This document shows, in pieces, positions 1-13,945 of a DNA stretch of 64,000 nucleotides. Within the stretch, counting starts at the first letter, position 1. Each line of letters begins with the position of its first letter. The DNA is from Agapanthus africanus. Taxonomy: Eukaryota > Streptophyta > Magnoliopsida > Asparagales > Amaryllidaceae. The notes under the pieces are model-generated. The model was not told the origin of the DNA, did not search any database, and worked only from the letters and a program-made list of their open reading frames with translations. A program made the translations under genes and the position numbers. The stretch is taken from positions 700,674,761-700,738,760 of the forward strand of contig CM057339.1 in assembly GCA_030015575.1 (NCBI GenBank), given 5' to 3'.

Positions 1-429
1 GAAATTCGGTCCTCGAATTTAAATTAAACCCCCATCTTAAAACATTTTTCTCAATCTAATCAACTCAATTCAAAACAATTTGCCGGGGTCCAAATTTTAA
101 AACATATAGTCTGGTCAATATAACGAAACTCCAAAATCCCATACGAGCTAAAACGTAATATAACGCAACCGTATGCGTGAAAACTCAAAAAGATATAAAA
201 ATCACATAACTATACTCCAGCGATTTCTATGAGAATTATATCAGTTATGATGCAAAATTCCAATTACAAAAACCATTGTGTATACCAAGTACACGATCAT
301 TGCCCTAGTCGTAGTATAATATCGGTAGCACACGACCAAGCAAAAATATAGGAATCAAATCTATAACATATCCTATCAAGTGCAAAGTACGAAAACGAAA
401 TCAATCCTCACGGTTTTGCACAAAAGTCC

Positions 430-885
430 AAACCACATGCAACGGGTGTGCATGAAAACAAAAACAGCGCAAGGTGCAACAGGTGTGTACGAAACAATAT
501 TCACTGCACCAAATGTGTATGGAGCAAATATCAAGTGCGGCTAAAGTGCACAAAATCAACCTCAAGTGCATCGGAGGTGCACAAAACAAATCTCAGGTGC
601 ATCGGGGTGCACAAAACAAATCTCGAGTGCATCGGGGTGCACAAAATAAATTTCAAATGCATCGGGGTTCACAAAATATCGAAATTTGCAGCTGGTGTGC
701 ACAAAAATCATACCGAGTATAGCTAAAGTGTGTGTGTGTGTGTGTGTGTGTCTTAATCATGTGCAACTGATGTGCATGAAAATATTAGTATAGTGCATCT
801 GGTGTGCATAACACTCCAATCGAGTGCAGTCACCTCGCACGGAAATCTCAAATAAGTACACCTGGTGTGCATAAAACATTTGTGT
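430..885. repeat. irregular minisatellite of about 30-bp units built on GTGCA...TGCAC
   Basis: Units of roughly 29-30 bp carry the core GTGCATCGGGGTGCAC followed by an A-rich spacer. They are most regular at 545-690 and degenerate on both sides (GGTGTGCATGAAAA-type variants). The core is an imperfect inverted repeat (GTGCA/TGCAC). The array lies in the gag-proximal internal region of T1. It may be local amplification inside the dead element. No function is visible. Confidence 0.7.
728..751. repeat. (GT)12 microsatellite
   Basis: A perfect GT dinucleotide run of 12 units inside the minisatellite zone of T1. It is likely to be polymorphic in length. Confidence 0.95.
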
Positions 886-1065
886 GGCCCTCAAATTCTC
901 AAAATGCATATGTCAAAATAACAGACATCGAGTTGTCCTTTCTTCAACGTTGAAAACGAAATATTTGGATCATAAAAATGCAAATCGAAAATAAATGACA
1001 TCGAAGTACACCTTCTTCAATGTCGAAAAGTGTTTATACACCCGGAACTGGCATAGCAATGATTA

Positions 1066-1362
1066 TCACTTTCTTTCTGCCCACGATCTAGCATTCTCTA
1101 TCTCTGAATGCTTGTTCTCCCTGCGGATCACTAATGCCATGGCCTCTTTATACACTAGTCTGGTGAGGAGCAGCGACGCAAACAGTCTTATGCTGATACT
1201 TCTCAAGACACTCCTTACCAAGAGGTCCGGTCTTTCACAATGCAACATGTCAACGACGGCGATCTCTAATCTCTTCATGCACGACAAACAACTGATCCTG
1301 GGTCCAATCTCACTTTTTATAGAATCCTTGGAAAAATTCGTCAAGTCTCCTGCTGATCTCAT
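1066..1362 (-). pseudogene. degraded gag-like region of T1
   Basis: A 98-residue minus-strand open stretch with a charged helical C-terminal part (residues such as ALVIRRENKHSEIENARS) that resembles the end of a chromoviral Gag helical domain. It lies about 1.2 kb downstream of the PBS in element sense, the expected place for gag. The match is weak and by eye, and the surrounding sequence is heavily decayed. It may be only a chance open frame. Confidence 0.35.
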
Positions 1363-2525
1363 CTATCCAGTCTGCCCGGGACTAGCACTCATTACTGAAT
1401 ACACTTCCGTTTCGAAACAACTGCAATCTCATCAAGATTTTCCTCTGAAAGTATGGGCGTACATGCCTCTGCATATGCATCGAATCTCCAGTATCCACGG
1501 GGAAGAACAGTTGCGCTTAAAGACTTTGCACAAATCTCCTGTTCCATTACTCTTTAATATCGGTCAAATAAGAAGCGTATTGCAATAGTTACGTGAATTG
1601 CAAGTCTTACTTGGTTATGACCAAGCTTGGAGTCTTTACAAAACTCGAAAACACGAATCTGGCATCTCTCACACTCTGTGGAAGAATCTGGCTAAGCTCA
1701 CCTTCGAGAACCTGTCCCAACTCATCGGAAGAAAACTTACTACACAATCTCTCTTGAGTGACTCGCATCAGGTCTAAGCAAGACCCATCAAAAGAAGCTA
1801 ATCAACTTCACCGATCAGCCATCGGAGAGCCACAATGGATTAAAATATCCTAGCCAACACACATCTGCATGACTACTAATCCTCTGTCCCATCTATATCG
1901 TAAACACCGGCGACCTATTACTTCATGAATTCTGGAAGCAACACCACGACAATCTCATCAACGATTGGTACAAATGTCTGAATAGTATGCAACACAACGA
2001 TCTTCGGAGTGGGGTAAACATCACGCCTCTAAGTTCGGCTGGTCTCTAGCAATGACCCGACCCTCTAGTGCGGATCCCAAAGAAAAATTGTTTCAACATT
2101 AGAAACCCGATCATATATGGATAAACAACATGTCCCCGTGTCAACAGAATGTCACCCTCATCAATCCTCATCCCAGATAACTCTGCCCTGAACGTATCTC
2201 TAATCGCAGCCCTCTCGGCTTGCGTAGACATGGCGACCGGAACAATCAACATGTATCGATAAGGATAGATCAATAAAACGGATAGAAGAAAATATCTCAA
2301 GATATATATATCCTAAGGTAACTTAGGTGAAGTATCATATCGTAAATATGCCGCGGAACATATGTACGGTACGTCACTCTACTTAGAACCTACTCCATCA
2401 GCCAAGGTCAACTTATGTAACGAAAGTTTGGGTACTAAGTTCGGTAAAGTCAAGCCTAGGTAATGAAAATGTATGCCTAGACTCCACATAGTCAAACCTA
2501 GACTCGAACAAAAGTTAAACCAAAC

Positions 2526-2537
2526 GCTCTGATACCA
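2526..2537 (-). other. primer-binding site of T1 (initiator tRNA-Met type)
   Basis: On the minus strand this reads TGGTATCAGAGC, the standard complement of the 3' end of plant initiator tRNA-Met. It stands four bases from the LTR end at 2542. It fixes both the element's orientation and the inner LTR border. Confidence 0.92.
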
Positions 2538-2541
2538 ACTT

Positions 2542-5448
2542 TGTCACGACCCGAAAGTGGCACGTGACCGGCACTTAAATCACGTGACATCTAAAGACGT
2601 CGACGCTGTCCAAGTAAGCCGAAAAACCGAAATCTAAACCCTTTTTTGGAAATATTGGAGGTGAGTTTTAAAATAGTCATTAGATGGAATCAGTTTAAAA
2701 TAAACATTTAAGTCTAAATAAGTATGTTTGAAAAGCACCTATGACATTTTAAAAAAAACAACACCTCCTTTGTAAATTTTGGATAACACCCGATACAACA
2801 TAATAATATAAACAACATCCCAACAGGATCTAACTTCTACGCCCAAACGGCGGAGCAACCAAGCAGATAATATACGACGCCCAATGGAGAATAAAAGAAA
2901 AGCAAAACAAAACCAACAAGAATAAAAGAGTTGACTCCAACGAGTGCAACACCCAAAACACACAACTCTAAGTCTCGCTTCTAGGTCTACAACATACAAG
3001 TTCTAAGTTGTTGGAGTTTTTACTGGATACAAGAATATATAAGTATACTAGTGTGGGTACGATACAACAGTAGCCCACTTACCAAAGCAATCACCGAAAA
3101 GAAGAGTATGCCGCAATCCGCCGATGATCCGAGCGGTAAAACCTACAAGAAATTGGGGCACAACGGGAGTGAGTTGCCAACTCAGTGAATAAAAATACAT
3201 CACAAGGTAGAAATCGAAATGCACAACGGTATCTTAGGTCATAAATATAGTACTATCATATTCTGTACTAATATATATATGATATTCATAAGTATCATAA
3301 ATGCAAAACTATCCATCATGTGATCCCAAAGTAGAACATATCATATGCAAATGACCTGTATCTAGGTATAAGCCCAAAGGTAGCTGAAAATATTTATGTA
3401 AAACCTCTTCTTTAAAATAGCCGCAGGATACATATGTCGCGGCATAAAAGCAGACGTGATAGTAGGAAATATAATAGGTATCTTATTTAAGATATACGTC
3501 TTGCTGTTTAGTAAAGAGTGATAAGATATTTATGGTTTAAAAGATCCCAGTGTCATTCTAGACATGTCGAATAACTGAGACTATAGCTCGTTTTAGAAAT
3601 CCTTTTTATATTCAACAAAAGGTAAAAAGGTATTCAGGTACTGTCCCCCGAATCAATCCTAGTCGGCTACAATAATTCGCCTCTCTAACTGTATACCTCG
3701 TATGATAGCAACATATCAATATATAGATGTCCAGCATCGACACTCTAAATCAGCAATCTCCCGTGTCCATTATCGACATGCAAATCCTCAAATCTCTCGT
3801 TTCCGTCGCAAATCCAGATACCGTCGACACCATCTCAACAGATGATCGCTCCTCGATATCCTTAGCCCCAGTCAGTATCCCTTGGATATCCGCCGTGCTC
3901 ATATCTAGCTCCGGCTAATATCCTCTGGATATCTGCCGTACTCATCTCTATCTCCTGTATCGAGTGTCCTCGCTAGGCTCACCGTCTCAAATACGGCTTT
4001 CCTTCTCCTCGGTCTCGACCGGGTCCACCATGCATCTGTCTGTTTACTCCCCCACTCAACCCGGATAAGTAACAAGTCCGTAATTGTATATCTCCCCCAC
4101 TCGGTTTGTAATAAAAACAATCAGAAAACATCAAGCTCATGGTGGGCATCAACTCATCGTATCCAGAAATATCAAGTAAAGAATATAGATACTTGCATAG
4201 ATCAATCTGATGATATATTATATATATACATATATAACAGCCTCCCATACCACTGATATATATCATCGTAGGTAAAACATCTTGAAAACTCATAAGAATC
4301 GAATACGAATATCCATGGTACTGGTATTCGCAATACTTAGCAGGTAAGAAAGGTACAGTACTTAAGTATAGACATGTATGCAACAAACATAACAGTTCTA
4401 CTCTGTCATGGCAATACTAATGATGTATAGTGTAGCATACGCGTCTGTGCTCGTGCAGCATGGCAATCATTAGTATTTGTGCAAGTGTTCTATAAATGTA
4501 ATAAGCATAAAGCAATTCCACCCATATCCATAGCATATAATTAAAATTGGATTTTCCGGATATAGGGAATTCATATGCCTCGTATCGGCATTAACATACG
4601 CATTACATAGTATAGCGATCCTACAGTGCCATGGTAGCACCAATGAAGTGTAGTGTAACATATGCGTCTATGCTTGTGCAACATAGTACTCATTGGTAGT
4701 TGTGCAGTTTTCTATCATTGTGTTCATATAACGGAAATGTATATCATCGATAAGTGTATCGCAAACATGTAAAGTAAATCTATCCATATAGCATAAATGT
4801 TAAACGTAACTACTTGTTATGAGCTATACCATTATCTTTAAAAATGGAACGAAACGTTGGTTTTGAAATAAGGAAGCTGCTTTAAGTTAAAATAGATATT
4901 CGTTTTGGAAATTAGTATCGCATCCTTATCATTTATCATTTTAAAAGGGAAATGAATCGTTGGCTTTTAAAAGAGTATAGCTCACTTAAACATAACATCC
5001 TAAATCGGGGTAATTCATGACTCCACGAGTCCAAAGGAACCTGGCCGTATTCAGCATGCTAACCTCATCATCACAAGTACAGTATGATCCCCCGTACTAT
5101 ATCCACCCAAAACCATATCCCTATCGTACGGACCAATCGTCGCGTACGCACGTCATTAAAACCATGTATAAAACTATATGCACATGAATAGTCTACTAAA
5201 TGCGAAGTAACATCAATACCACTAGCTAAGTTTATTAACATAACATTAACAACTAACTAGATAGTATAACTATCCTAGTTAAATGGTTGCGGGGGTGCTA
5301 TATGCCATCCACCCGACTTCCTCCGTAGATATAAATCTACTCGTCAACTTGTCGAGCTAGCTGAAGTCCGCGTTGCTATGTGCGTCATCTCCGTCTCGGA
5401 AACCTTCGCGATCGTATCTATAATCGAAGTTATAACAAACCGGCATAA
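2542..5448 (-). repeat. T1 5' LTR, inner (U5-side) part
   Basis: On the plus strand it starts TGTCACGACCCGAAAG, the reverse of the LTR's 3' end. Landmarks shared with S1 and S2 include a TGAGTTGCCAACTC block near 3170. The LTR is cut at 5448 by the insertion of S1 and resumes at 9246. I see no coding potential; the short open frames here are chance. Confidence 0.85.
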
Positions 5449-8400
5449 TGTCACGACCCGAAATTGGCACGTGACGGCCCTAATACTACGCAACGCCTAA
5501 AGACGTAACGCAGTAAAAGAAAGCCAAAACCCAGAAATGTAAACCATTAAAAGAAAAGAAAAGATAATAAGAGTTTTTGAAACATTTGAATTCACAACCC
5601 AAATTCTTTAAAAGTCCAACTTTCTTTCTTTAAAATTGTGGCCGCACCCCCTTTGTAAAAACTAACCCCAAAAATGGGTACAAAATAAATATAAATGAAG
5701 CATCCCCAAACGGGAGCAAATACACGCCCAAAGGCGGAAAACAACAACCAGCACAAATATACAACGCCGTAGCGAAGAAATAAAAGACAATAGAAAGGAA
5801 ACTGTATAAAAGACAACAAATCCACAAATAATATACAATATCGTCATCACCAAGTCTCTAAGTCAACAAAATAACAGTAGATGGAGAGTACAAGGATACA
5901 ACAATATACAATACAAAATACAGATAACCACCAAAACCCACCTAAGTAAAACAGCACACTGTGAGCCAATGCGGTATCTGTAGCAAAAGATGATAGATGA
6001 ATAGCCTGCCTCGACTACTCTGGGGAAACACCCTGCAAAACAATTGTGGCACAACGGGGATGAGTTGCCAACTCATGAATAGTAGATAACATATGCAGGT
6101 AATCGCAGGTATGTACGTACAGCATGAATCTAAGATATGCAATTAACAGTAATAACAGGTCATATCAATGCAGTAATAATGAAAGTACACTAGCAGGTAC
6201 AACAAATATATGAAGCAGTAATGATATGACAATCAGTATGCAATAATCATGCAGTAAGGATATGAGAATGAAAATATGCAACAATCATGAAGGGTACACT
6301 AACATGTACTACTAATACATAAAACAGTGCAAAAACAGATAAATGTGAGGTATGGAGTGAAATATGTCATTTCCACAGAATCCTGATATCGTGGTAGGAT
6401 CACAATCCATCAAGACACTCAAAATCCCAATTCCTCAAATCAGCCCCCAATTGGCTCTCATATCATATAAGTCTCACATCTCCTCAATGTACAATATCGA
6501 ATAAATCCCCTATATCCCGAATGTACAAAATCAAGTGAGTCTTGTATATATCCAATATTCAATCTCAAATGAATCACCTATATCCCAAATGTCAAATCTC
6601 AAGTAACATTCTAACATCCTAAATATATTTGCATAGATAAAAATGATGAGGTCAATACACATATATTAGCGTCCCACTCCACTAATATTGGTGTAAGGGT
6701 ATATATAGCAGCGTCCTAACCCACTGTTATATATACACAAGTAATTAGAAATATCATGAAAACCAATGTGCCAAGCATCGACACAGAAATACTGATCTAT
6801 CAGATGCCATCACCAAGACTAGCATCCTGATAGGTACGTATCACACGCTATCCGAAAAGCACGAGTGCCTAGCTCTGACCCTCGTCTTTTCACGTATCAA
6901 TACGTACATGACTCCCAACGGTTTCCCCATGATTACCGCTGAGTCATTGGTACTGTCACCGGATGGTATGGTTCCCCTGCCGGGCTCATCGGCGTGGTAC
7001 ATCGACATCCCTTTCTTGCCCCGGGGTACCTCCGGGCCCCACCATGTACCATCTACGGCCTCGACGCCTCCTCGTAGGGGTATATATAAATCAGAACCGA
7101 TAAAACTCATGGTGGATGCGCAAATATCATATCAAGGAAACCGGGTTTTTCAATTAATGCATAATTTCATGAACTCACGCGGTTCCTAAATCCAGAAAAC
7201 ATTATGAAAAAAATCCATAAAAGAATGCGCAAATCCATGAATACAATATGTGCGACATAACTGAAATGTAAGCATACAAAAGGAAGAAACTGCTAGGTAA
7301 TATCGGTAAAGGTAAATATGTAACTGTAACTGATATATGTGTAACATACAGGTGTAACAAGGTATAGGTATCTACCTATAAGAACTGATGTAGTATACCT
7401 CCTGGGTATAAGTGGAATATGTGAGCAAGGTAAAACTGTAGCTAAAAGTCATATGTGCTGAGTAATATGAGTCGATATCGCAATTCCCTAACCAAGCAAT
7501 ATAATATCTATAAGTGGTTTGTGTGTGTGGCATGGCAATTATTGACGGTGTGTGTAGCATACAATCCGTGCTCGTGCAACATGAATCGTCAATAATATGT
7601 GCAGTGTCCTACGGCTACCAGTCACCGTACAACTACATCTAAGTAATAGGGTGAATGCACAATTCTAAATATAACCTAGAATATGCGACAGGTATTAACA
7701 TTCCTAGCCCAGACGCATAACGCCATGCGGGCGATTCCCCTGTAGATGTTAAATCTCACCTGGTCGCGTGCTACACGTAGCCGACCACCTGCTTCCCTTT
7801 CGTTGCTGCGTCCGATAAACCCGCCTGCGAACCTGGAAATTACACAAGAAATCCATATATAAGCAAAATATCTCGCAAAACGCGATATCGAAACCAAACG
7901 AGAAACTCGCGTCGCGAACTAAACGCGCGTGTGCACGGTACGCTGAAACGTGTATATACGCGTCTAAAACTATCCGACACGCCGCGACACGCTGGATCAC
8001 AGAACCCAATCACGTATCGCGCGTATCGCGCAAACAAAACAAACTAGCAAATCGATATATGATCCCAGATTTTGCTACAGGTAAAATCTCACAAAATTGC
8101 ACATGCCAAAATACTAGAAAACATAGCAGCCTACCCTAGACAAAACCCCAACACCTATCTCCCCTTCCTGACCGCAATTTGCGGCCAGAATGCTTAAATT
8201 TGCGGCCAGTTTTGGGAATGAGGGGCTCGTGTTCTGGTAGTGTGGTCTAGACCTAGTAAGCATGCTCCAGTTTCCCCAATTTTTCCCTGAAGGATCCGGA
8301 TCAAAAGCAGATCACAGAAAGCTACAATATCGCTTAAAAACACTAATTTTGCACAAAATGGAAACCCTGTGGTATTTTAGTGAAATTTGGGGTTAATCTC

Positions 8401-9240
8401 AGTTAAGGTGACCCTAATAACACTTAAATAGGCAAGGTTAACCAACACAATCATCACTTAACCAAAACCCTACACAAATCACCATAATTAGAACAAAAGT
8501 TAACTTTTATCGCAAACTGAAGCTAAACAACACACAAGCTTAGGAAAAAGGGAATTGGGTTTAAGAATTATACCCTAATAGACCCTAGGAAGCAGGAGAA
8601 GAAGTGGAACTGAGTTGCTACTGCTGCTGGTGATGCAGGTGCATGTTACTGCTGCTGATGTTGCCTGCTGCTGATGCTGTTGTTTATGTTGCTGTTGTTG
8701 CTGCTTGCTTCTGCTGCTGCTAATGCCTCTGCTGCTGCTGCTGCTGCTTCATCTTCTGCTGTTGGAGCTGATGGTGTGGGTGTGGGTGTAAGAGAATGAG
8801 AGAAAAGAAAATGAGAGGGAGAAATGAGAGCAACCAACCAAAAACCCCTCCCTTCTCTTTCTCTTCCCTCATTAAATAAGGCATGGCTTGAGCCATGTAG
8901 CACCATGCACATCTCTCTCTCTCTCTTGGTCAACAATTCAAACCATTTTCAAACCCTTTTTATTTTTTTTAAAACAACCATACAAGTTAAAACCCAAAAC
9001 ACTTAATAAAATTTTTTAAACTAGATTAGGGAAATGGTTAGCTCACCATGATTGCTAATCATGGCTAGACCCCACATTAACACCCTAGTTAACATGCACA
9101 AGTATGTGCAAGCCTAGGAAAAATCTAATAAAATATTCATTAAATAGGATAAAATATTTAAAAATCAATTTGGTAAACTTTTTATTAAAAACCATATATT
9201 AAACTATAATTAGCCACTAAACAAATCCTAAGGTGTTACA
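5449..9240 (-). mobile_element. S1: solo LTR of a Tekay/Del-like Ty3 element, with TSD
   Basis: It runs from TGTCACGACC to GGTGTTACA on the plus strand (sense TGTAACACC...GGTCGTGACA), 3792 bp. It is bordered by the perfect 5-bp direct repeat CATAA at 5444-5448 and 9241-9245. No PBS or internal sequence adjoins either end, so this is a solo LTR left by recombination between the two LTRs of a complete element. It lies inside the LTR of the related element T1 in the same orientation. The U3 end carries a CAG/CTG-rich low-complexity tract. Confidence 0.93.
8616..8773. repeat. imperfect (GCT)n / (CAG)n tract in S1
   Basis: About 158 bp of interrupted CTG/TTG/CTT triplets with the longest pure run near 8729-8751. 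On the minus strand it would read poly-Ala/poly-Gln-like, but it is LTR sequence and the tract is not evidence of a gene. A purine-rich stretch follows (8790-8830). Confidence 0.85.
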
Positions 9241-9245
9241 CATAA

Positions 9246-10457
9246 ATATCATATCAAAACCAAAACAACGAGCTAGACACCCGTAGGTTAGAACCTACAG
9301 CTTACTTACTCAAAAAACGACAAGATACCCCTGATGTTAACGTACGAATGTCAACAATTCAGTGGCAGCACAGAAATACGAAAAACCGTATCGAAATATC
9401 GAAAACTTTAATAAAACCTTACTAGAACACTCCCAGATTTCTCTGTAAGAATACTGGAACAAATTAAACAATACTGTAGATTATAAAATAGCCAAAAACA
9501 CCTACTGACCAAAACCCAACATAAAACTCCATAGGAGGCCCAGCGGCACCGGCCAAAATAAGGATCTAGCCGGTTGAACTAGGGGAGTTGGGGCCCGTGA
9601 TTTCGGTGCAGTCTCCTAGTGGTCTCATAATACTACAGTCTTGTTAGTTTTTCTAGTGGTTACACTTAGTGGTTCCAGATTCAATTCTAGTATGACAAAT
9701 ATCACAAAAATCCAGTTTTCTGATATGTATCACTAAGAACATATATGTGAACAGAATAGAATATAAAAAGAATGTGAGATATACCTTTTAGGATGATGCA
9801 CAACGGATCACCAGCTCAAGAATTGCATGGTGGAAGCTCTTAGGTGTTGTAGTGGCTCTAACTTGATGATGTGCACATACTACATAATGGAAATCATGGC
9901 TTTTGAGTGAAGTGTTGAACTTGGGATGAGGTTAAAGGAAATTGATAAATTGTTCAGTTAGAGAATGATAATTAAGTATGTGTAATTTGATGAGGGAGAT
10001 AGGTAGAGAAAGAATGAGGTGGAGGGTTGTAAGGTGTTGGTGTGAACCATGAAGGGTGAGGTGGGGAGTGTTAGCATGAGGTGTAGGGAAGAGGGTGAGT
10101 GTGAGGGTGTGTTGAGGGTGAGGGTTTAGCCTAGGTTATAATATAACGAGCCATATAAAAGAATTACACAAATAAAACCCTTTATATTTAAAATCTAACT
10201 CCATGTTTTAAAAGAAATGAAATACTTATTATAACACTTAAATATCATTATCTTAATATAAAATCTCATGTCATGTTAAAACAATTAAAATACCATTGTT
10301 ATGATATCACACACTTTTCTTCCTATTTACCAAAATAATTACATTTTTGCGGATATAAATCCGATACCAAAATTCATATGTGACATCATTTTTGTAAACT
10401 CATTATCTCCATATTTAAAATTATAAATTAATATTTATAATTTTCCAAAATATTACA
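9246..10457 (-). repeat. T1 5' LTR, outer (U3-side) part
   Basis: This continues the T1 LTR after S1 and ends with TATTACA at 10457, which is TGTAATA in sense. The last 300 bp are very AT-rich. Sequence upstream in element sense holds a GGTGTG/GAGGGTG-rich stretch at 10020-10130. The following ACTAC is the presumed TSD. Confidence 0.83.
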
Positions 10458-11289
10458 ACTACGATGATCCATATTGCTTGGAACGGCCATCATATAGTTA
10501 CATACGAACTCGAAGAAGTTACTTCAGTCGAGGATGGCCACAGGTTCTGAAGAAATTGAATAGGATTATTCGGTTGTCTATTCCTTTTACCTTCTCTCAG
10601 GATGCGAGAGCTCTTTAATTAGGAGAGTACACCTGTTACGCTTATTGGATAGTCTTCTTCCAAATCTTAGGTTGGTGCCGAAAGATAGGAAAGGAAGAAA
10701 ACCAATTAGCCTAAGGACAGTGTACAGAAGATAAGAAGTAGAGACATATAAAGGGACTGAAGTGAGGGTAATGGAAATTGTGACTACTGTCATGAATCTG
10801 GATAATGGAAAAGGCATTACTAGGAATACCTGACCATTCTCTATGAAATATTTTCATGTTTCAGTTTTGCCATGTACATGTAAAAGAGAACTGTTTTCCT
10901 AATTAATTCTGACTTCAGGGTATGTATTTATCGGACTTGGTTCTCACATCTTTATGGTGTTACAGATGATGAGTAGGAGCAGAATATTGGGAAATGTGCA
11001 ATTTGATCTTCAATATCGAAATTCGTTGTAATTAGTGATATTGGATTAAATCGCCTGGTTTTTGCGTGACGGAAAATATTTGGTTTCGAATAACCGTTGT
11101 TATGCACCAAATTTTAAAATGAAATATCTGTAACTTTATTTTTATAAAGTGATATATACATTTTGAAAATTGTGTTGTGAACATTTACCTTTATCGTTTG
11201 AGGATAATGTAAGGTGCATTGAATAACGGTATAAGACATTCTTAACCAAGATACAGCTTTCAATTTACAATACACAGAATTTGAGTTAA

Positions 11290-13900
11290 TATACTCTTGG
11301 GACTTATAGATGGAGATGTATGATGTCTAGTGTCCTTCGGGACAAAGGGGTTGATACTCTTACTTCATTCAGGCTTACCTTTGAGTTCTCTGGTTTTAGA
11401 CACGCATTCGCAGTAATGCAGGGTCTAAAGATTTTGAGAAATTTGTAGGTATAAGAATAAAGTAGAGAACCATACGTTGGAAGTATTGGATTTTTCGAGG
11501 TGATCAAAGATATAGATACTTATGCTAGGTATTCCATCATAGTAATATCGAGAACTTGATTTTCTCACAGGTTACACATCATTGGACGTGCTCCATGATA
11601 AGTAATGTTGTATTGGCCTTTTTCCATTAGGTAATATGCACTAGAAACAGCTGCATGGCCTTTGAATCTGGTTCCATCTAAATTAGTGCCATGATTCTAT
11701 ATGGATATAAAATTGTTGCATATCTTATGGTTGTTAAGATATGGAGTTATCCGGTTTCTGTCTAAAAGCAGAATCCAGAAAAACTAGTGGCACGCTTCGG
11801 TAATCGCGGTTTGTGGATTATCCTGAGCATTCATTAGGATTTTGTTTCTACCATTTTAAATATCAATAGTTGCATTGTTCTTGACTCGCCACCTTTTTAT
11901 AAAAGGATCTTTTTGCAAAAGAAACTAGTGGGAGTATGGTAGAATTGGAAGTAATTCCAGGACCACAAACGGTTACCGAAAATTTAGTAGAACCTAAGGA
12001 TTCAATTGGACTTGACAAACTGTTGGCCACTCCACAGATTTTAGTAGGTGACCTCAGACACCCGAGAGATGCTTCGATTTTCTCGTAGACATTGACAGGG
12101 AGGTCGGCATCATGGAAATGATGGTCCTACTAGTTATCAGTAGGTCATAGGAAGTGGAAACTTCCAGGTAACCAGATTCTTCATATCTAAGATGGACTCC
12201 ATGCACTTCAGCAAATTATGGATTTTGGATTTTGCTTGGTACTCCAGAACGGGGTAAAACCCATTAAGAGCAGGTAGATCTTTCAAGATCTGTGCAGGTG
12301 GAAAGGTACTAACCTAATAAGGCTAGACTTTTTGTAAAGAGTCTTCATCAAATACCCATTGTAGATTGTGATGTAACTTTTACTTCGGTGTCTATGCCAA
12401 AGTCCATATAGATATGACTTGACACTGCTATTCCCCCTACTTGTTATCAACAAGTCATAAGAAGTGGTAACTTCCAGTTGACCAGGTATTTCATATCCGA
12501 GATGGACTCCATGCACTTCTGCAAGTCATGGATTTTGGACTGTGCTAGGTGCTCCTGAAGGGGTAAAACCCATTAGAAGCAAGTAGATCTTTCGAGATCT
12601 GTGCAGGTGGAAAGGTACTAACCTAATAAGGCTGGACTTGTTGTAAGATTTTTCATCAAATACCCGTTGTGGATTGTGATGTGACTTTTACTTCAGTGTC
12701 TACGCTGAAGTTCATATGGATATGATTTGCGCTGATGCAGTTCATGGCTATGATATCTGGCAGGTAGATGACTATAACGTCTTTCCAAATGGGATTTTGG
12801 AAGTGCACGTGTACATGACTCTGCCAGAGGTTTATCATAGTCAGTGGGAGCAGCGGAAGGTGTGCAAGATGCTTATGTTTATTCGTAGACTAAAGCAAGG
12901 ATAGCGGAGACAGGTCATCTGTTTTGATGTGACAGTCAAAGTAATTGACTTCATCAAAACAAAAGATGAACTTAGTAAGAAGGATGTAAGGAGTACTATC
13001 CTAGTTTTAGATGATATACTCTAGATAGGAAGTGATGTTCCTATACTACAATCGGTCAGACTTTGGTTGTCATAGAGTGTTTTCTCCATGTTGGATATGG
13101 ATGTATATCAGGAGTTCTAGTGACTAGATTTATCGTTTTAGATCTAGATTTGGGAAGTTTCCCAAATCAAGTACTTAGACAACATTTTAAAAGTATTTAG
13201 AATGGACGACTCCTGGCGTGGTAGTGTACCCGCAAGTGATGGAGTCACCCTCTCTAAAAAGGATGTCTTCTAGACTGATGAAGAGAGGGGGCAGGCATGA
13301 ATGACATATCATTTGCTTAGGAAATTGAGTCGGTCATGCAATGTCTTGTACAACACCAGATATTGCTTTTGCACTAGTTGCAACAAGCATATATTAATCC
13401 AATCCTTAAGAAACAAAGGGAAGCAGTAAAGAACATAAGAACATGTTCTTGGTATAAGATAACGGCAGCCTCCTCTGGGAGGTGGTTATTGGTTAAAGCT
13501 TCCAAGGTGACCTGGATGACAGAGATGCTGTCAAGTTATGAGTTTACCCTCTTCTGAGGATCAGTGTATTGGATAGTGTTTCAATAACGATACTGAGGTG
13601 ATCATTGTGCAGAATGTCGGTTATAACTCAACAGAGGATACAGTCCAAGAAGTTTGTTGGATAAGTGTTGTTCATTGATGAACTTGGTCCCATCAGGTAT
13701 CCAAACAAATTCTTGAGATGGGGTCTCACTCAGATTGGGAGATTGTTCACCTCCACAAATTTGAGATATAGAGAGATGAAGTTGAAACATTATAGCCGAT
13801 TCACTTTCTAAGGTTATTTCTCGAATACGGATATTCCTCAAACGAGATTTGAGAAACTGATTAGTAGAGAAGTTGGGTATTCGATAGCACACGGGATATG
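11290..13900 (+). pseudogene. degraded copia pol of K1 (integrase, RT, RNase H)
   Basis: Scattered matches to the copia polyprotein in the right order. There is an integrase core-like segment (11290-11560), the integrase C-terminal part (11630-11760), the linker with SGSMVELEV-like residues (11915-12000), RT fingers and palm (12180-12900), a YVDD-like region near 13000, and the SCTRPDIAFALVATS-like segment near 13340-13390. No frame stays open for long and there are well over ten breaks. Its products would have been the replication enzymes of the element; nothing here can be made now. Confidence 0.8.
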
Positions 13901-13945
13901 GGTATGGGATACCGCAATAATTAGCCTTAAGTGCAAGTGGGAGAT

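Larger units (their letters stand above)
1..10457 (-). mobile_element. T1: Ty3/gypsy LTR retrotransposon (Tekay/Del-like), 5' part, broken
   Basis: The element reads on the minus strand. Its 5' LTR is 2542-10457 (interrupted by S1), the primer-binding site is 2526-2537, and the internal region runs left from 2525 and out of the window. The LTR begins TGTAATATTTTGG in sense and ends GGGTCGTGACA. Without S1 it is about 4.1 kb, which together with an initiator-Met PBS fits the Tekay/Del chromovirus group; that lineage call is inference. The internal part should hold gag. A minus-strand stretch around 1066-1362 is weakly gag-like, but the region is badly degraded with many breaks. The right flank ACTAC (10458-10462) would be one TSD copy; the other lies outside the window. 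T1 sits inside copia K1, so it is younger than K1 and older than S1. Confidence 0.8.

Noticed and set aside
995-1588. 197-residue plus-strand open frame in T1.
   Set aside because: It is antisense to the element, has no family resemblance, and overlaps the gag-like side on the other strand.
8646-8936. Ala/Gln-rich minus-strand frame.
   Set aside because: It is the interrupted CAG tract of solo LTR S1.
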